From the NCBI GenBank assembly GCA_028564705.1, contig JAPXFQ010000344.1:2981001-3045000 (forward strand): a stretch of 64,000 nucleotides of DNA, written 5' to 3'. The translations under genes were made by a program, and so were the position numbers. The notes under the pieces are model-generated. The model was not told the DNA's origin and did not search any database. It saw only the letters and a list, made by a program, of their open reading frames with translations. Positions 1-11,429 of this stretch are shown here, piece by piece. This DNA is from Apricaphanius iberus. Its lineage: Eukaryota > Chordata > Actinopteri > Cyprinodontiformes > Aphaniidae. Positions within the stretch are counted from its first letter, which is position 1, and every line of letters begins with the position of its first letter.

Positions 1-380
1 TCAAGCAATTTAAGTGACTGACGATGAAAAAAAAAAATCATAAAAACATTGCAACTTTTCCCAACAGCTTTTTCACAAAAAAGTGGATGGACTGTTGAAT
101 TTATTAACTTACATTATTGCTGTTGACTGTTATTTCGTCAAATAAATAAATACTGTAAATGTGCTTAGTTTTGGAGCCAAATGTTGGAGTTGCAGTTAGG
201 TTTTTTTGAGAAATAAAAGGCAAATGCTTGATCATTTTACAGGCACAACATTTTCATTATCCATGATTTGTTTTGGTTGTTTAAAAAAACGTAAAAAAAT
301 TGGATCAGATTAATCGATTAATCAAATCGATAAAGTGCTAGATTAATCTATTACAAAAAGAATCAATAGCTGCAGCCCTA
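1..380. mobile_element. Right end of a hAT-like miniature element (left end outside window)
   Basis: The segment is AT-rich and ends in GCTGCAGCCCTA at 369-380, preceded by repeated ATCGATTAATC-type motifs at about 300-350. This is the terminal pattern of teleost non-autonomous hAT elements whose other end reads TAGGGCTGC. The matching left end would lie before base 1, so the target duplication cannot be tested. It sits in an intron of r3hdm2. Confidence 0.55.
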
Positions 381-725
381 AAATAGACTTGTTAAACATA
401 TTACCTCTGAATCTGCTATGCACAGTTAATTGTTCTCAGTAGAAATTTGTCTCCTCTGCTATTTTTCCCTAAATATTTGAGACATTTTTCAGTCTGTTCA
501 CCAAGATAAAGTTCAATATCAAAGCCTTCCTGAGGTCAGTAACACATTTACTCTTAACCTCCTTATCAGATTAAAGATTTTAAGACAATGATATCATAAA
601 GGCAGTTGAATGTAGGTCAGTGGATTACAAAGTTGCAAGGCTGAAAAGTTATTCCATGCAACACACGAGCAAGAAAGGATCATCAGGATTATAAAGTAAT
701 ATTAGTCACATAGAAATTCACATAC

Positions 726-770
726 CTTGGCCCTTTTCCTTCCATGGCTGTGGTTAGTGGCCCGCTTCTG
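726..770 (-). CDS. r3hdm2: r3hdm2 internal coding exon (R3H domain-containing protein 2), 45 nt
   Basis: Read on the minus strand this exon encodes QKRATNHSHGRKRAK. It is bounded by a T-rich acceptor (AAAAG at 771-775) and a consensus donor (AAG|GTATGT at 726/725). The peptide closely matches the basic stretch RRTSNHGHARKRAK near the N-terminus of R3HDM1/R3HDM2, putative single-stranded nucleic-acid binding proteins with R3H and SUZ domains. Both splice junctions are phase 0, so the exon follows directly on the start-codon exon at 4392-4612. The junction reads DDTSPQDAQ/QKRATNH, parallel to EDTSLRQETQ/RRTSNHG in the mammalian proteins. Later exons, including the R3H domain, lie left of the window. 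R3HDM2 is preferred over R3HDM1 because of the inhibin-beta neighbour. Confidence 0.82.
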
Positions 771-866
771 CTTTTAGAGCAAAATAAAAATAATATTAGT
801 TGTGGGTTACCATTTAGAGCCATCAATGTTTAGGGTTAAAAAGACATTTTGTTGCTGCATCTACAC

Positions 867-1757
867 CAGGAGTCAGCGACCTTTAGCATCCAAAGAGCCG
901 GTTTGCGCTCAGTCCAGTTAAATAAAAGTCATTTAGAGTCACACATGGTACATGAACTTTAGAATATTTTTGAATCTTAAGTATATACTAGGGATGCACC
1001 GAATATTTGGCCACAGAAAATTTTCGGCCGAAAATGACCCAAAAGTGCATTTTCAGTTTTCGGCTGAAAGACCTAAATCACCGAAACAACACAGCCGAAA
1101 CTTTATTAACTTAATTTATATTGTGCATTGTTGTTTTGTCAGTGCTAAATAAATATATTCAGAGTTTTATAACTGATTTATTGCAATGCCTTGATTTTAG
1201 TGAGGTTAGTACACATCATAGCCATAAATTCTATGGTCCTAATAATTGACAATCATTTATTTCGGTGTTTCGGTTTTCGGCATTAGTTTTCTTCATTTTC
1301 GGTTTTCGTTTTCGGCCAAGAGTTTTCATTTCGGTGCATCCCTACTATATACTAGAGTAAAAGGTGTTGTCGTCGTTCATAAGAGACACCATTTTATTTT
1401 TGTTTTTAGGTTTTGAAAGAAAGAGCACCACAAAACTTTAGCAAAAAAAAGAGGATGGATTCATTTTCTTCTACAAGTTTTTGATATTTTTGCCAAATTC
1501 TGTAAAAATGCAGAGAATTTAAAACCTAATGACCAGAAAAATGTATCTAAAAAATATTGTTACCGTTAGTGTCATTCTTTCATAGAAATTCAAATCAATT
1601 ATAAACTGAAAAATACAGAACACCTGCTAAAACCTGTATTTGTTATTGGAAAAAAAAAACTATTTTTTTGCTGTTTTTAGACAAACTTCCTGAGAACCAC
1701 TGTAGAAGATGTTTAAGAGCCATTTGTGGCTCCGGAGCCACAGGTCGCTGACCCCTG
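867..1757. mobile_element. hAT-like non-autonomous element (outer member of a nested pair)
   Basis: The left end CAGGAGTCAGCGACCT (867) and right end AGGTCGCTGACCCCTG (ending 1757) are inverted copies of each other. CAGGGGTC-type ends are typical of hAT/Charlie-like elements. The flanks ATCTACAC (859-866) and ATATACAG (1758-1765) agree at 6 of 8 bases, the length expected for a hAT target duplication. It contains no transposase. A second element at 989-1344 interrupts it. Confidence 0.8.
989..1344. mobile_element. 356-bp hAT-like miniature nested inside the 867-1757 element
   Basis: The ends TAGGGATGCACCGAA (989) and TTTCGGTGCATCCCTA (ending 1344) are inverted repeats. The flanks GTATATAC (981-988) and CTATATAC (1345-1352) match at 7 of 8. 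Subterminal copies of TTTCGG/CCGAAA occur on both sides, a usual arrangement for hAT transposase binding. The element is later than the one it interrupts. Confidence 0.85.
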
Positions 1758-2249
1758 ATATACAGATTTTAATTTCCCCCCTGTTCAAGGTTAAACTTTT
1801 AAAATGAATACATTTAATTTTATAAGGCTTTTAAATATCACAGCATGCTACCTTCTCATACACTGTATGTGGACAAAAAGCTATAGTATATACAGTACAT
1901 AATATATAAAAGTAATGACTAAATACCATGACAGTTTCAATATTTTATTTTTAGAAAAATGCATCATCGATACTTTCGTTTTCTACCAAAGTCACAAAAA
2001 TCTGGGATTTGAAATGAATATTTTAGACTGCCCTACTGTCTGTCAACAGTGGTACAAGTTAACTGGAGGTTAGAACGTTACCTGAATCTGACGGGATGCT
2101 GCATGTGTTATACAGTATACAGTGCAGCTCTATTCAAATTATTTAATCAAAGATGTATAGTTTCTTTTTTCCAGCAGAGCTGCAGTTTCTAACCCCCCCG
2201 AGTTTCTCTTGGCTTCATGTGTTCCAATTTTATATATTTAGCCATGTAG

Positions 2250-3300
2250 ACATGGTCAAGACGATCTGCAGCAGTTCAAACAGAGCATCGGAAAGGAGAA
2301 GAAATGCGATTTATGTGATCTTGAACGTGGCATGGTTGTTGGTGCCAGACGGGTTGGTCTGAGTATTTCTACTGGGATTTTCATGCACAACCATCTCTAG
2401 GGTTTACAGAGAGTGGTCCGAAAAAGGAAAAATATCCAGTGAGCAGCAGTTCTGTGGGCCAAAATGACTTATTGATGCCAGATATCAGAGGAGAATGGCC
2501 AGACTGGTTCGAGCTGACAGAAAGGCAAAAGTAACTAAAATAACCACACGTTCCAGGCAAGGTATGCAGAAGAGCATCTCTGAACGCACAACATGTCGAA
2601 CCTTGAGGCACATGGGCTACAGCAGCAGAATACCACAGCGGTTGCCACTCCTGTCAGCTAAGAACAGGAAACTGAGGCTACGTCCACACTAAGCCGGATA
2701 AGGTTATACGCCTAATGTTATCCACTCAACACAAGCATTTACACCACGTTTAAGGTCACATGATTGCACAATCCCATTCCGACCTATGCATGTACTGGGC
2801 ATGCGCGGGAAAAAAAAAAAAAAAAAACACAGATTGACGCGTATAATCTACGTCACTGTCGGCTCCTCCTTGATCGCCTCCTGTGACGCCTTCTCATCCG
2901 CAAGTAGGTTAGGGTAAACTTTGCAAACGTCTGAATTTTCAAAAGAAGCAGTAGCATAGCGAGACTCGTCTCCATCTTTGCTGTTGTCATTATCTGGTGT
3001 CGCGTTGCTGTCGTCATCAACTTAGGACGCAGCATTTGATTGACGCCGCTGCTCTGATTTAGCCGGGGACCGGATAAGTTGCGTCCAGACGCGCTCATTT
3101 AGCCGTTGAGATGACAGTTAGACGGCTCTCTTACCCGGCTAATACTTATCCGACCACAGACCACAAACAAAGCCGCCTTAGTGTGGACGATAGGGGGGTG
3201 TAGACTAAATACTTATATGTTTAAGGCGTTATCCGGCTTAGTGTGGACGTGGCCTGAGACTACAAATTGCACAGGCTCACCAAAATTGGACAGACCTGCG
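2250..3300 (+). pseudogene. Tc1/mariner-type transposase relic, interrupted by an insertion
   Basis: Frames across 2340-2690 give the helix-turn-helix half of a common fish Tc1-like transposase, with recognisable pieces such as MARLVRADRKAKV, KSISERTTCRTLRHMGYSS and PLLSAKNRKLR. The coding path is broken by stops and frameshifts. The reading resumes at about 3254-3292 (CAGGCTCACCAAAATTGGAC, coding AQAHQNW-like) after a 577-bp insertion at 2677-3253. The DDE catalytic half is missing. Family membership is recognised from memory of this widespread repeat. Confidence 0.75.
2677..3253. mobile_element. 577-bp miniature inverted-repeat element inside the Tc1 relic
   Basis: Terminal inverted repeats of at least 26 bp: GGCTACGTCCACACTAAGCC at the left and its near-perfect inverse at the right (3235-3254), each followed inward by GGATAA or its inverse. 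CTGAG is present at both boundaries (2672-2676 and 3254-3258). One base of each inverted repeat overlaps this duplication, so it can be read as 5 bp (CTGAG) or 3 bp (TGA). The superfamily is therefore uncertain. There is no transposase inside. Confidence 0.85.
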
Positions 3301-3949
3301 CCCTCATTTATCAAACTTTCATAGAAACTATCCTATATTCGATCCTACAAAAGAAATTTAGAATGTTCGTACGAATAGTAAAAAGTCTGATTTATGAAAT
3401 GTGTAGTGGCCAATCGTATGCATGCTCCTCTGCAATCATGTGTTGATAAATCCCACTTGTGCGTACCCACATCCTCGTGCCCACTCAGTCATTTGCCTAC
3501 AGAAATGCCTCAATCAACCATATTTGGTAGCACCACATCATCTATCAAATGCTTTGAGTCCTCACGTTTTTCCTTAAAATAATTACCAAGAGAGAGAGGA
3601 AAAAAAAGGAATTTTAGTGACAGAGATCGAGGTGAAGCATAGGTCGGGCAATAAAAAAGTATTCATGATGTACAGACCTAAAAAAAATGTCAATTAGTAC
3701 AATTCATTTCACCATCGATAGTTTTTGCCATCAGCGATTTCTCTGCTTCATTCTCCCAGCATGCAGACATAAAAAATGTGGTGATTAATTGCATTTGCTA
3801 ATATTACCTTCTGTGGAAATCGTTGACGTCTTTGAACATATTAAATAATTTAATAATGAACATTGCTGTTTGAATCCATCAGCTCAGGGGAAACTAATAA
3901 AAAAAGATAACTCCGCCTGGGACAAAGGTGACGCAGGCAGTCAATGCGG

Positions 3950-4255
3950 TCGGGACAGGGGATACCTGTATCTGAGTACTTCCCGATACAGAGTACTAAT
4001 GTCAATACTTCCACACAAAAACATGAAAGACTGGCTTTACTTTATTCTCTGCTTGTAACAACAAATGATGGTGAATTAGACAGAAAATAAAATATATGAT
4101 AGAAAGGACCACAAAACAAAAATTTAAAGTGTAAAATACAAAAATTCTGTGAAATCATTGCAGAGTTTCGACATTTAAAGTATCAATTAACTAACCAATA
4201 CAAATACATTAGAACGGCATTAGTCCCAATATGATCCGGTATCGGTCCATCCCTA
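3950..4255. mobile_element. Degenerate hAT-like miniature, same family as 35078-35417
   Basis: The right end CATCCCTA closes at 4255. Internal blocks match the copy at 35.1-35.4 kb: GGTGAATTAGA, GACCACAAAACAAAAA, and TGTGAAAT.ATTGCAGAGTT in the same order. The left terminus has decayed, so the target duplication cannot be read. Confidence 0.65.
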
Positions 4256-4391
4256 CTTTTGAATATTGCTAAAATATTGCCATATATATTGGCTTTTTTG
4301 CATATTTTTTGTCAGTCCTGAAGTGCTGCCAGAGTCACAAAATATCACTGAGACACTGTTAGGAGGACTTCATAGTAACATTTCCTCCTAC

Positions 4392-4612
4392 CTGTGCATC
4401 TTGTGGAGAGGTATCATCTGGCTCTGGACCCTCTCCTGCCCCATCCTTGGTACTCTGTGGTTGAGGAGAGCTTTTGGCTCGACTGCAGAGCTCAATCTGT
4501 AGCCCACTCTCTCCCTCCTGCTGGATGTCTGTCGTCATGCTTAGTGACATCTTCTTAGGGGAGGGGAGAGAGTGGGAGCGGGGAGGGGGATTGGTGGAGG
4601 ACCCAGTAGCGG
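4392..4612 (-). CDS. r3hdm2: r3hdm2 start-codon exon (N-terminal coding exon)
   Basis: On the minus strand the exon has a strong acceptor (TTTTTTTTCCTCATAG, ending at 4613) and a donor CAG|GTAGGAGG at 4392/4391. The ATG at 4548-4550 opens MSLSMTTDIQQEG and the frame runs 53 codons to a phase-0 donor, ending DDTSPQDAQ. The start resembles MSNSNTTQETLE of human R3HDM2, and the end aligns with EDTSLRQETQ just before the conserved basic segment. Bases 4551-4612 are 5' UTR if this ATG is used. The frame is also open upstream of it and joins in phase to the predicted exon at 4748-4904, so an N-terminal extension is possible. The family is thought to bind RNA or single-stranded DNA through an R3H domain that lies outside this window. 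Confidence 0.8.
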
Positions 4613-4747
4613 CTATGAGGAAAAAAAATTGAAATAAAAGTTTTAAATTATAGAAAACTTATAGTATACTAACACGATAGACGTAGTTTCTTTTAATGAA
4701 CAAGTAAGCACAAGAACACATGCCGATAGTTGTCTTGAAGTAGCTAC

Positions 4748-4904
4748 CTGTTGGAGTACCAGGTCTATGATGAACTTTTGCAGAGAGTGTGAGTAAGAAC
4801 CACAAACAGGGAGCTGAGGAGAATCCACTAAAGTAGTGTACTAGGCTGGGCTGCAGCAGGGGGTAAAGTGCATTCCATAGCAAGCCTTGGCCTTGGGGTA
4901 AAGG
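4748..4904 (-). CDS. r3hdm2: Predicted upstream r3hdm2 exon (5' UTR or N-terminal extension)
   Basis: A T-rich acceptor (TTTTTGATTCCCAACAG, ending 4905) and a donor (CAACAG|GTAGCT at 4748/4747) delimit 157 nt, separated by a 135-nt intron from the start-codon exon. One frame is open throughout. From an ATG at 4881-4883 it reads MLWNALYPLLQPSLVHYF and then a hydrophobic, leucine-rich segment, ending in phase 1. This is exactly the phase needed to join the next exon and read on through SHSLPSPKK into MSLSMTTD. I do not recognise this peptide in R3HDM proteins, so it could equally be untranslated. The splice signals are good, but transcript evidence is lacking. Confidence 0.45.
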
Positions 4905-5325
4905 CTGTTGGGAATCAAAAACAAAACAACAACAAATTAATGAACAATGTGAAAGGAAATTGATTTAAATGCAAAATACATGTTCAGAGCTGCACAGAGA
5001 AATTGACTGATTTATGGCTTCAGGATAAAAGCAAAGCAGATGAGTAAAACCGAGTGCTCTGTGTTACAGTTCAAGGTTTTTAACCCGCCTTTCATGGAAA
5101 CTGAGGGTTTTGGAAATTTTAGAGCTACTGTAGGCATCAACCCTTTTTTTATTTAAAAAAGACTATTTGTGTAATACTAGCCTTGCTAATACAAGAAAAA
5201 AGCAAGTTTTTAATGTCAAGTCTACAACAATTCCATCAAGGTTTTAAAATGACAAAAAATTCCTATTTGACAACCGCTGCTTTATCCCACAGTTACATTA
5301 TCTCCCTTCCTACTATAGTCAATAG

Positions 5326-5733
5326 TAGTGGTGTAGTAAAAAAATAAACTGAAAAATTGATTCTGAACGCATTCTTATAAACAATTCTAAGAATCGATAT
5401 GATTCACAAGTCCAAAATTCACTTTAATTGTTTAACATAGTTTGTCCCTTTTTTACAGCTAAAAAAGAAAGGAAAGGTCCAGACGGCCATTATAAAGTTT
5501 AGATCTGAAAATGTTAATACAGTTTTCCTCTGGTGAATTGTTACTCACCCAGTGTTGTGTCCTTGCATTACACTCATAAAATTAAAGAAACAGCTCAACA
5601 ACAATTATTTAAATATTGATCTATCAACATATTAATATCAAATCAGAACAGATTGGATTGGGATAATCAATTCTAATTCTTTAGAATTTGAATCGAACTG
5701 ATTCTTGAAATTTGAAATTAATTCCCAGCACTA
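5326..5733. mobile_element. hAT-like miniature with AT-rich interior
   Basis: The element starts TAGTGGTGTAG at 5326 and ends CCCAGCACTA at 5733. The flanks GTCAATAG and ATCAGTGG match at 5 of 8, with all three differences being A/G transitions. Internal blocks resembling GGCCATTATAAAGTTTAGATCTGAA recur at 10.6 kb and, inverted, at 34.9 kb, which supports a dispersed family. Confidence 0.55.
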
Positions 5734-6400
5734 ATCAGTGGCAATTCGGAGAAGTGAAACGCTGAATAAAATATCTTAAATACGCTCTTCATATCTTCTT
5801 TTATTTCATTATCATAAAGACAAATCCGAATAGGTAAAAATGTGTGTGGGCAAAGCAAAGATTTCTAAAAACCAGGAAACTGCAACAAGATTCGTCTGTG
5901 AGTCTATACATATATTTTTTCTCCACTTTTACGCATTGAGAGTAAAAAAAAATACACCTAATAAAATATGAATTGTGATTCATGACTTTCATGGAAACAA
6001 AAATTATTCAAAGCATCAGTTACTTATGTAATAAACACACTGTCCCATAATGCAGCATAAAAACTGCCCACGGTTAACTCATTCTGCAAAACACTATGAG
6101 AAAACAGACATTTTTTCCAACATTTGTCTTTGTCAATAATGGTATTTTTAGTCTGATTAAAAAAATGTAGGTAACAATTTCTTAATAGAATCGCGCAAAA
6201 ATGAAGAACAATAAAGATCGTTAAAATATGAGCGCTCAAGGTATCCAAATGTAAAGATTAACAATTCAAACAGTCATCTCAAGCTTTACAACGGTATTTT
6301 ATTGTGTGTTATACAAAGTCAATGAAGCCACCAACAAAAACTAATTGTGCTGACGGTTTATTTGTCATTTTTTCTAATTTCAAAAACCTATTGCGTTTGG

Positions 6401-6500
6401 CAGGGACGTCCAAAGTGCGGCCTGGAGGCCATTTACGGCCCTAGGACTGATCTTGCACGGCCTCGACTCCCACAGGAGATTGATACTTTCTGCAATTGGC
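6401..6500. mobile_element. Left end of a hAT/Charlie-like element
   Basis: CAGGGACGTCCAAAGTGCGG followed by CCTGGAGGCC is the characteristic start of a vertebrate hAT-type miniature. No matching right end was found within the next kilobase, so the element is truncated or decayed and its right limit is arbitrary. Confidence 0.5.
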
Positions 6501-9500
6501 AACACAACACAAATGATTGATGCAGATGGAGACTTTTTTTTTTAAATGGCGTCATTTTGTTGACTAATTAAAAGGATTAGAAAATTATCCATGGCACAAA
6601 ACTAAATATTCATCTTAATAATCATAGTTTTATTGCTTTCTTTTTAATTTCACTGCAGACAACAAAACATTGCAAAAAATAAACAATTTTTAAAGAAAGT
6701 GACCCCAAACCCTGTTCTATCTGCTGAAAAAAAAACTCAAAACAGATTATTTACCCCCTCTGAATGATTTTAAAACAATTTGAAAATTATTTATTTTAAA
6801 AAGACAAAAATTAAAGGCCCTGTGTTTTGAATCTATAATCTTTTCTACAAGAATGACTACTTTGTGTGTTTCATGAAACTATTACCTGTTTAATTTATTG
6901 TTAAGCAGGTAAAAAAAAACACACATTTCAGACAAAAAATAATCTTTCTATGGGCACTTTCGACTTGATTTTCACCCTTGTAGCAAAAAGCTTGGGTATC
7001 TCTGGTGTATGGCTTTTCAGGAAAGCACAGTTAAAACAATGTAAATTAGATTTACTGTTGTTTTAATAAAGTCACTTTTCTCAGGTAAAATGTTCATCTA
7101 ATTGTCATCTAAGCTACAAAGAAATCCCGACCAAATAACTGCAGTTTGACAAAGCCAAATTAAGCTGTTTTACATTTTTTAACATATTTTGTGAAGATTA
7201 AACAATTTTAACTATTTAAAAAGCTGCTTGGTATGAGCACACAGTCATTTTCTCAAAATAGGCACACATCTGCAAAAGATATTTACCGGGAGAATATCAA
7301 GAAAAGTTTATAAAAAATACAAAACAAGTGAGAAAGGAGATATATTTACAGAAATCAGATGAATTGAAGAGGCAGCACTCTGCCAGCCACAGAGTAAGGT
7401 GTATGTTTGGGGGGGAGACACCAACAGGCCAGTCACCACATTTAGAGGTCGTCTAGGGCCTCGCGTCTCTGACTTTGGCTTACTGCAGTAGCATGGTCTT
7501 GCCTACAGTCTGGAGCCCTGGGCACCATGAACAGAAGAGGAAGACACGAATGACGTCACCTTTCACACACTGCGTGACGCATCGCTGCTGCTGCTGCTAT
7601 TTCTGGCAGGGAGGAGGACAGAGCAGCTGAGAGCTAAGAGCTTACTGGGAATGGGCTTTAACATCAGCACAGACGCTGGCCGTTCTGCATTTGAATTTAC
7701 AGTGTTGAATGCATGTTTTTAGTACGTTAAAATCGATCTCAGCAGGAGCGTCTGAAAGCTGTGCTTGCATTTGAAAAAGCTGACAGTACACAGAATTTAA
7801 CATGCACTAAAAAACTAAAATCACAGCTTATCCTAAGACCCACAGTAGCACCTATTACAGCTAAATAACTTCAGATTTTAGGTTTCTCTTTCTGGCAGAA
7901 GGAATTAAACTAACAAGTCAAAGTTTCACACTGGCTTCAAAATTAAATTAAATTAAATTAAAAGCATCCTCTAAAACTCCTAATTTCACACGTTTCTAAA
8001 ATACCAGACTTTTTTTTTTACACATCATATGTTATTTTATACTTATAAACTCTAATTACAAAGTGCATAAAAAAGGTAATTTTATAACAGTAAATATGAT
8101 GATTATAGGTCTATGGAGAATCTCATAAGAAAAATATAAAAAAAAAATCTAACTTAAAAGGTTCACAAACTATTAATCTCTAGCATGTATTAAGTCCACA
8201 GTTATCAGTAAATAATCAAGTATGTATTTTCCAGGTAGGGGCTTAAGAACAAAAGTTGTGACCTTGTAATATTTATAAATGTTATGTAAACATGCCTGGG
8301 GGAAAAAAAACCTTCAATATTAATTCTAAAAAAAATTAAAGGAAGCACAAATGTATCCGTTTGTTTAATGACTGACAACTAATCATGGCCAAGTGGCACT
8401 GCTGCAGATCTCCGTACTGTTTTGGAATGAGGGAACCGATGAGGAAGGGATTTCCAAAGTGGGAAAGACCAAGAGGGTGATGCAGCAGCAAAGGCGTAAT
8501 TATCAACAGCATCAGCAGCGACACTAGATCACTGACGACGACAGCCACATTCCCCAACCTCACTCTGCTTGCAGAAATCTACCAGAGAAGCACAAAAAAA
8601 CAGCCACACTATAATGTAGGTCTGACTCGCTCATTCCAAAAATAGCCGTCTGTGTGCTCTGGGAGAAACGGAGGGAAGGGTTCTGAACGACCAGGAATCA
8701 ACAATTCTTCATTTCAAGTGTCAGTTCCTAATCTCATTCCCAAACCAACTGTTCAGGCTTAATAACACAGAGAGGAAGTAGGGGAAGAAAAACGGTTATG
8801 AATAAACCAGCTTCTCCTGCTGGTCCTCTTATGATTACACAAATCTGTCATCAACTCTCCATACCTTCTTTCAACATAGACATGAAGTTGCCCACTGGGT
8901 TGCCATGGAGATAATAACGTCATTCTTTACTGCTGCCATCTGATTTGAGTGAAGTGGGAATGAACGAAAGGATGATTATAAACAACAGCACCGATTACAG
9001 TGTGCACTCGCTATTGCTAATCCAAAGACTAACGTCGACAACAGGACGGCATGAGGGGAACGTGTAAGAAGGTGTTCCATTGTCACTTATTCCAGGTTCT
9101 TTTAAGTTGAGCTCTTACTGTATTTTGATACAACAATTCGGCTCACCATGTTACACCAAATAGGAAGCTTTCTAATTTGGACACACATCTGATTATTGTC
9201 TCTTGTTGCGGCACCAAGATGTATTTCCGGATGTCTGTATAACGGGCCATCCTACGGGTCACTCAGCAGAAAACAGATCACATCTGACTTAATGCAGTGG
9301 CATGGCTTTCTGCGCTTTCAATCCCAGTCAAACACTCTTCAGTACATTGCTCACCAATTGTTATATCAACAGGAATTTGTGGAAAAGTTGCTAATTTTTA
9401 CGGTATGTTCCATGCACAGCGATTTTATAAAGCATGGAGTGCCACAGATGTATGTTTTACATTCATATTGAGTGAAACAGAAGTTCTCTAAGAAAACTCA

Positions 9501-10460
9501 TACAAACATTTTCACAACTGAACAAAGCACCCCTTAAAAATTAGAACCGTCGACAATATTAATATATTTCTAGTAATTAAAGATTACTGAAACCCAATGT
9601 TAAATCTCTAGTGGTTTCATAGCATAAGACATTACAAGTTATGTGTATCCATTAAAGCCTGGGCGATATAATGAATATTATTGATGTGTTTTATGCAACA
9701 TTTAATGTCTAAAATGATAACTGACTATTCAAGTACAAAGTAGCTTTTTATTTCCTTCTTCATCCCTGGGTTTTCTTTTTTTTAAGTGTTCATGAGTGTT
9801 TATGCGGCACGAATAGAGCATTTAACAAAGATTCAGGTCAGTTTGCACTGTATTTATTTCGAGACTTTAAGAAAATGTAGCAGTGGTAAAGGAGTATGCT
9901 GTTTTAGCCACCAACAAAGTATTGGACATAGAATTTATTGATCGGCTAATTTTTTTAAATAAATTCCAATGAATAACAAATGTTTGTGATAACTGCTTTA
10001 TAAGACGTGAGGAGAACCAATGGTTACCCATAAACAACAATCGTTCTGATCATCTTTTTAAACCAGTTTAATAAAAATAAACCTTGTAAAATCAACAGTC
10101 TAAATGTTGGGCCCATTATGTGTTTGAAATGCACACAGTTAATTATAATGGGTATATTGTATATTTGTCAACTGAGCCATAATGTGTATTATATACTGAT
10201 TATAAGCAATTGCCTAAATATTTTGTAAACTATAGAACTGTTTCTAAATACAACAAAAAGTTAAGCTCAGCCTTTCTCAACAAATCTTGCATTTGTACAG
10301 CCCAAGATTTTAATCCAAGTCACAGTTTGGATGTTATTTTGTGTTTTATGTGGTTCCATTATCCATCAAACGGATTTAACCGTTTCTTTTCAGCTCAATA
10401 ACTAGTATCTTTGCCACACTTTTTAAGAGTCTCTTTCTTTCTTCCTTTCTAACAGATCAC
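6501..10460. other. AT-rich intronic sequence without recognised features
   Basis: It contains only short simple repeats (for example an AATTAAATTAAATTAAATTAAA run near 7945) and a motif GCCTGGGCGATATAATGAATATT near 9658 that resembles an isolated hAT-type end. No exon with family similarity was seen. Open frames are short and have no recognisable motif. Confidence 0.5.
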
Positions 10461-10469
10461 CATCTCTGA

Positions 10470-10690
10470 CATACAAAATAAAAAAATACATTCTGAATCA
10501 ATTCTTTAAAAAATTCCTTAAAATTGATACAGACAAACAAATATTGATTTAATTGTTTAACATTGGCAGCCCTTTTTAAGGCTAAAATATGAGTGATATC
10601 CCCAAATATGGGCATTTTAAGGCTTAGGTCTGAAGGGGTTAATACTTCTAAAAATACCAAAAACTGTGGTGAAACACTCAACCAACTGTA
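10470..10690. repeat. Fragment of the 5.3-kb miniature-element family
   Basis: The block GGGCATTTTAAGGCTTAGGTCTGAAGGGGTTAATACTT, together with the adjacent TTAATTGTTTAACAT.G, parallels 5430-5525. An inverted copy of the same block lies at about 34.90-35.03 kb. Termini are not readable. Confidence 0.5.
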
Positions 10691-11429
10691 CATGAATTTA
10701 TAAAAAAAATAGTTTGCTTTTAGTTTGAAACCAGCTCAAATGACTTAACCAAAATAAGATGATATCAAATCATAAACCTACTAGATTCATGACAAGTGAT
10801 CCATGTGTTTTCTTATGACAGGTAAACAGATGAAGCACAGTGTGGTCAGGTTATAACATTAGGGGGTTCCTACAGCGTGTCTTTGCTTCAGGCTCCCACA
10901 ACAAAAAAAACATATCAGCACATAAGTTGAAATGTGCCGAAAGAGTAACGACGGTGGCCTACACTGTATAGTAATCAGAGGAATTACCTAGCAGGCTGAG
11001 CAAAATAAAGTATCTTATGAGGTCACTTGTCAAGTCTAATTGTCCTGATCAAACAAGGACAGAGTCTCAAAAATGGTTTATACACAATTCCCTGTGTACA
11101 GCTGTAGAAAACTGTGGAGATCATTTTCTCTAGTCCTGAAACAAACATTTTGGATACAGCAAATTTGTGCTTATTAACTAAGCAGATTTAACATTCTAAA
11201 ACAATATATAGTGCCAAAAAAAGTCCCAGATTGTTTATTAATCGGGCCATATGCCTAAATTCATACAGACAAATCTTAATTGACAGTGACATTGGAAATA
11301 AGGACTACTATTTATACTTACACTCAGCACAACTCATATTTAATTCATCCAACTACCTAAAAAATTCTGTAATGAACAACCATGCGTAGCAAAAAATGCC
11401 TCTCTTTTCGCTTGCTGGAAACTGACTGA

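Larger units (their letters stand above)
771..4391 (-). other. r3hdm2: r3hdm2 intron filled with transposon relics
   Basis: This is the intron between the start-codon exon and the 45-nt exon. It holds a nested hAT pair (867-1757), a Tc1 transposase relic split by a miniature element (about 2250-3300) and a hAT miniature at about 3950-4255. Bases 3300-3950 begin with a motif, CCCTCATTTATCAAAC, that looks like another dispersed repeat; I cannot name it. Nothing coding for the host was seen. Confidence 0.7.
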
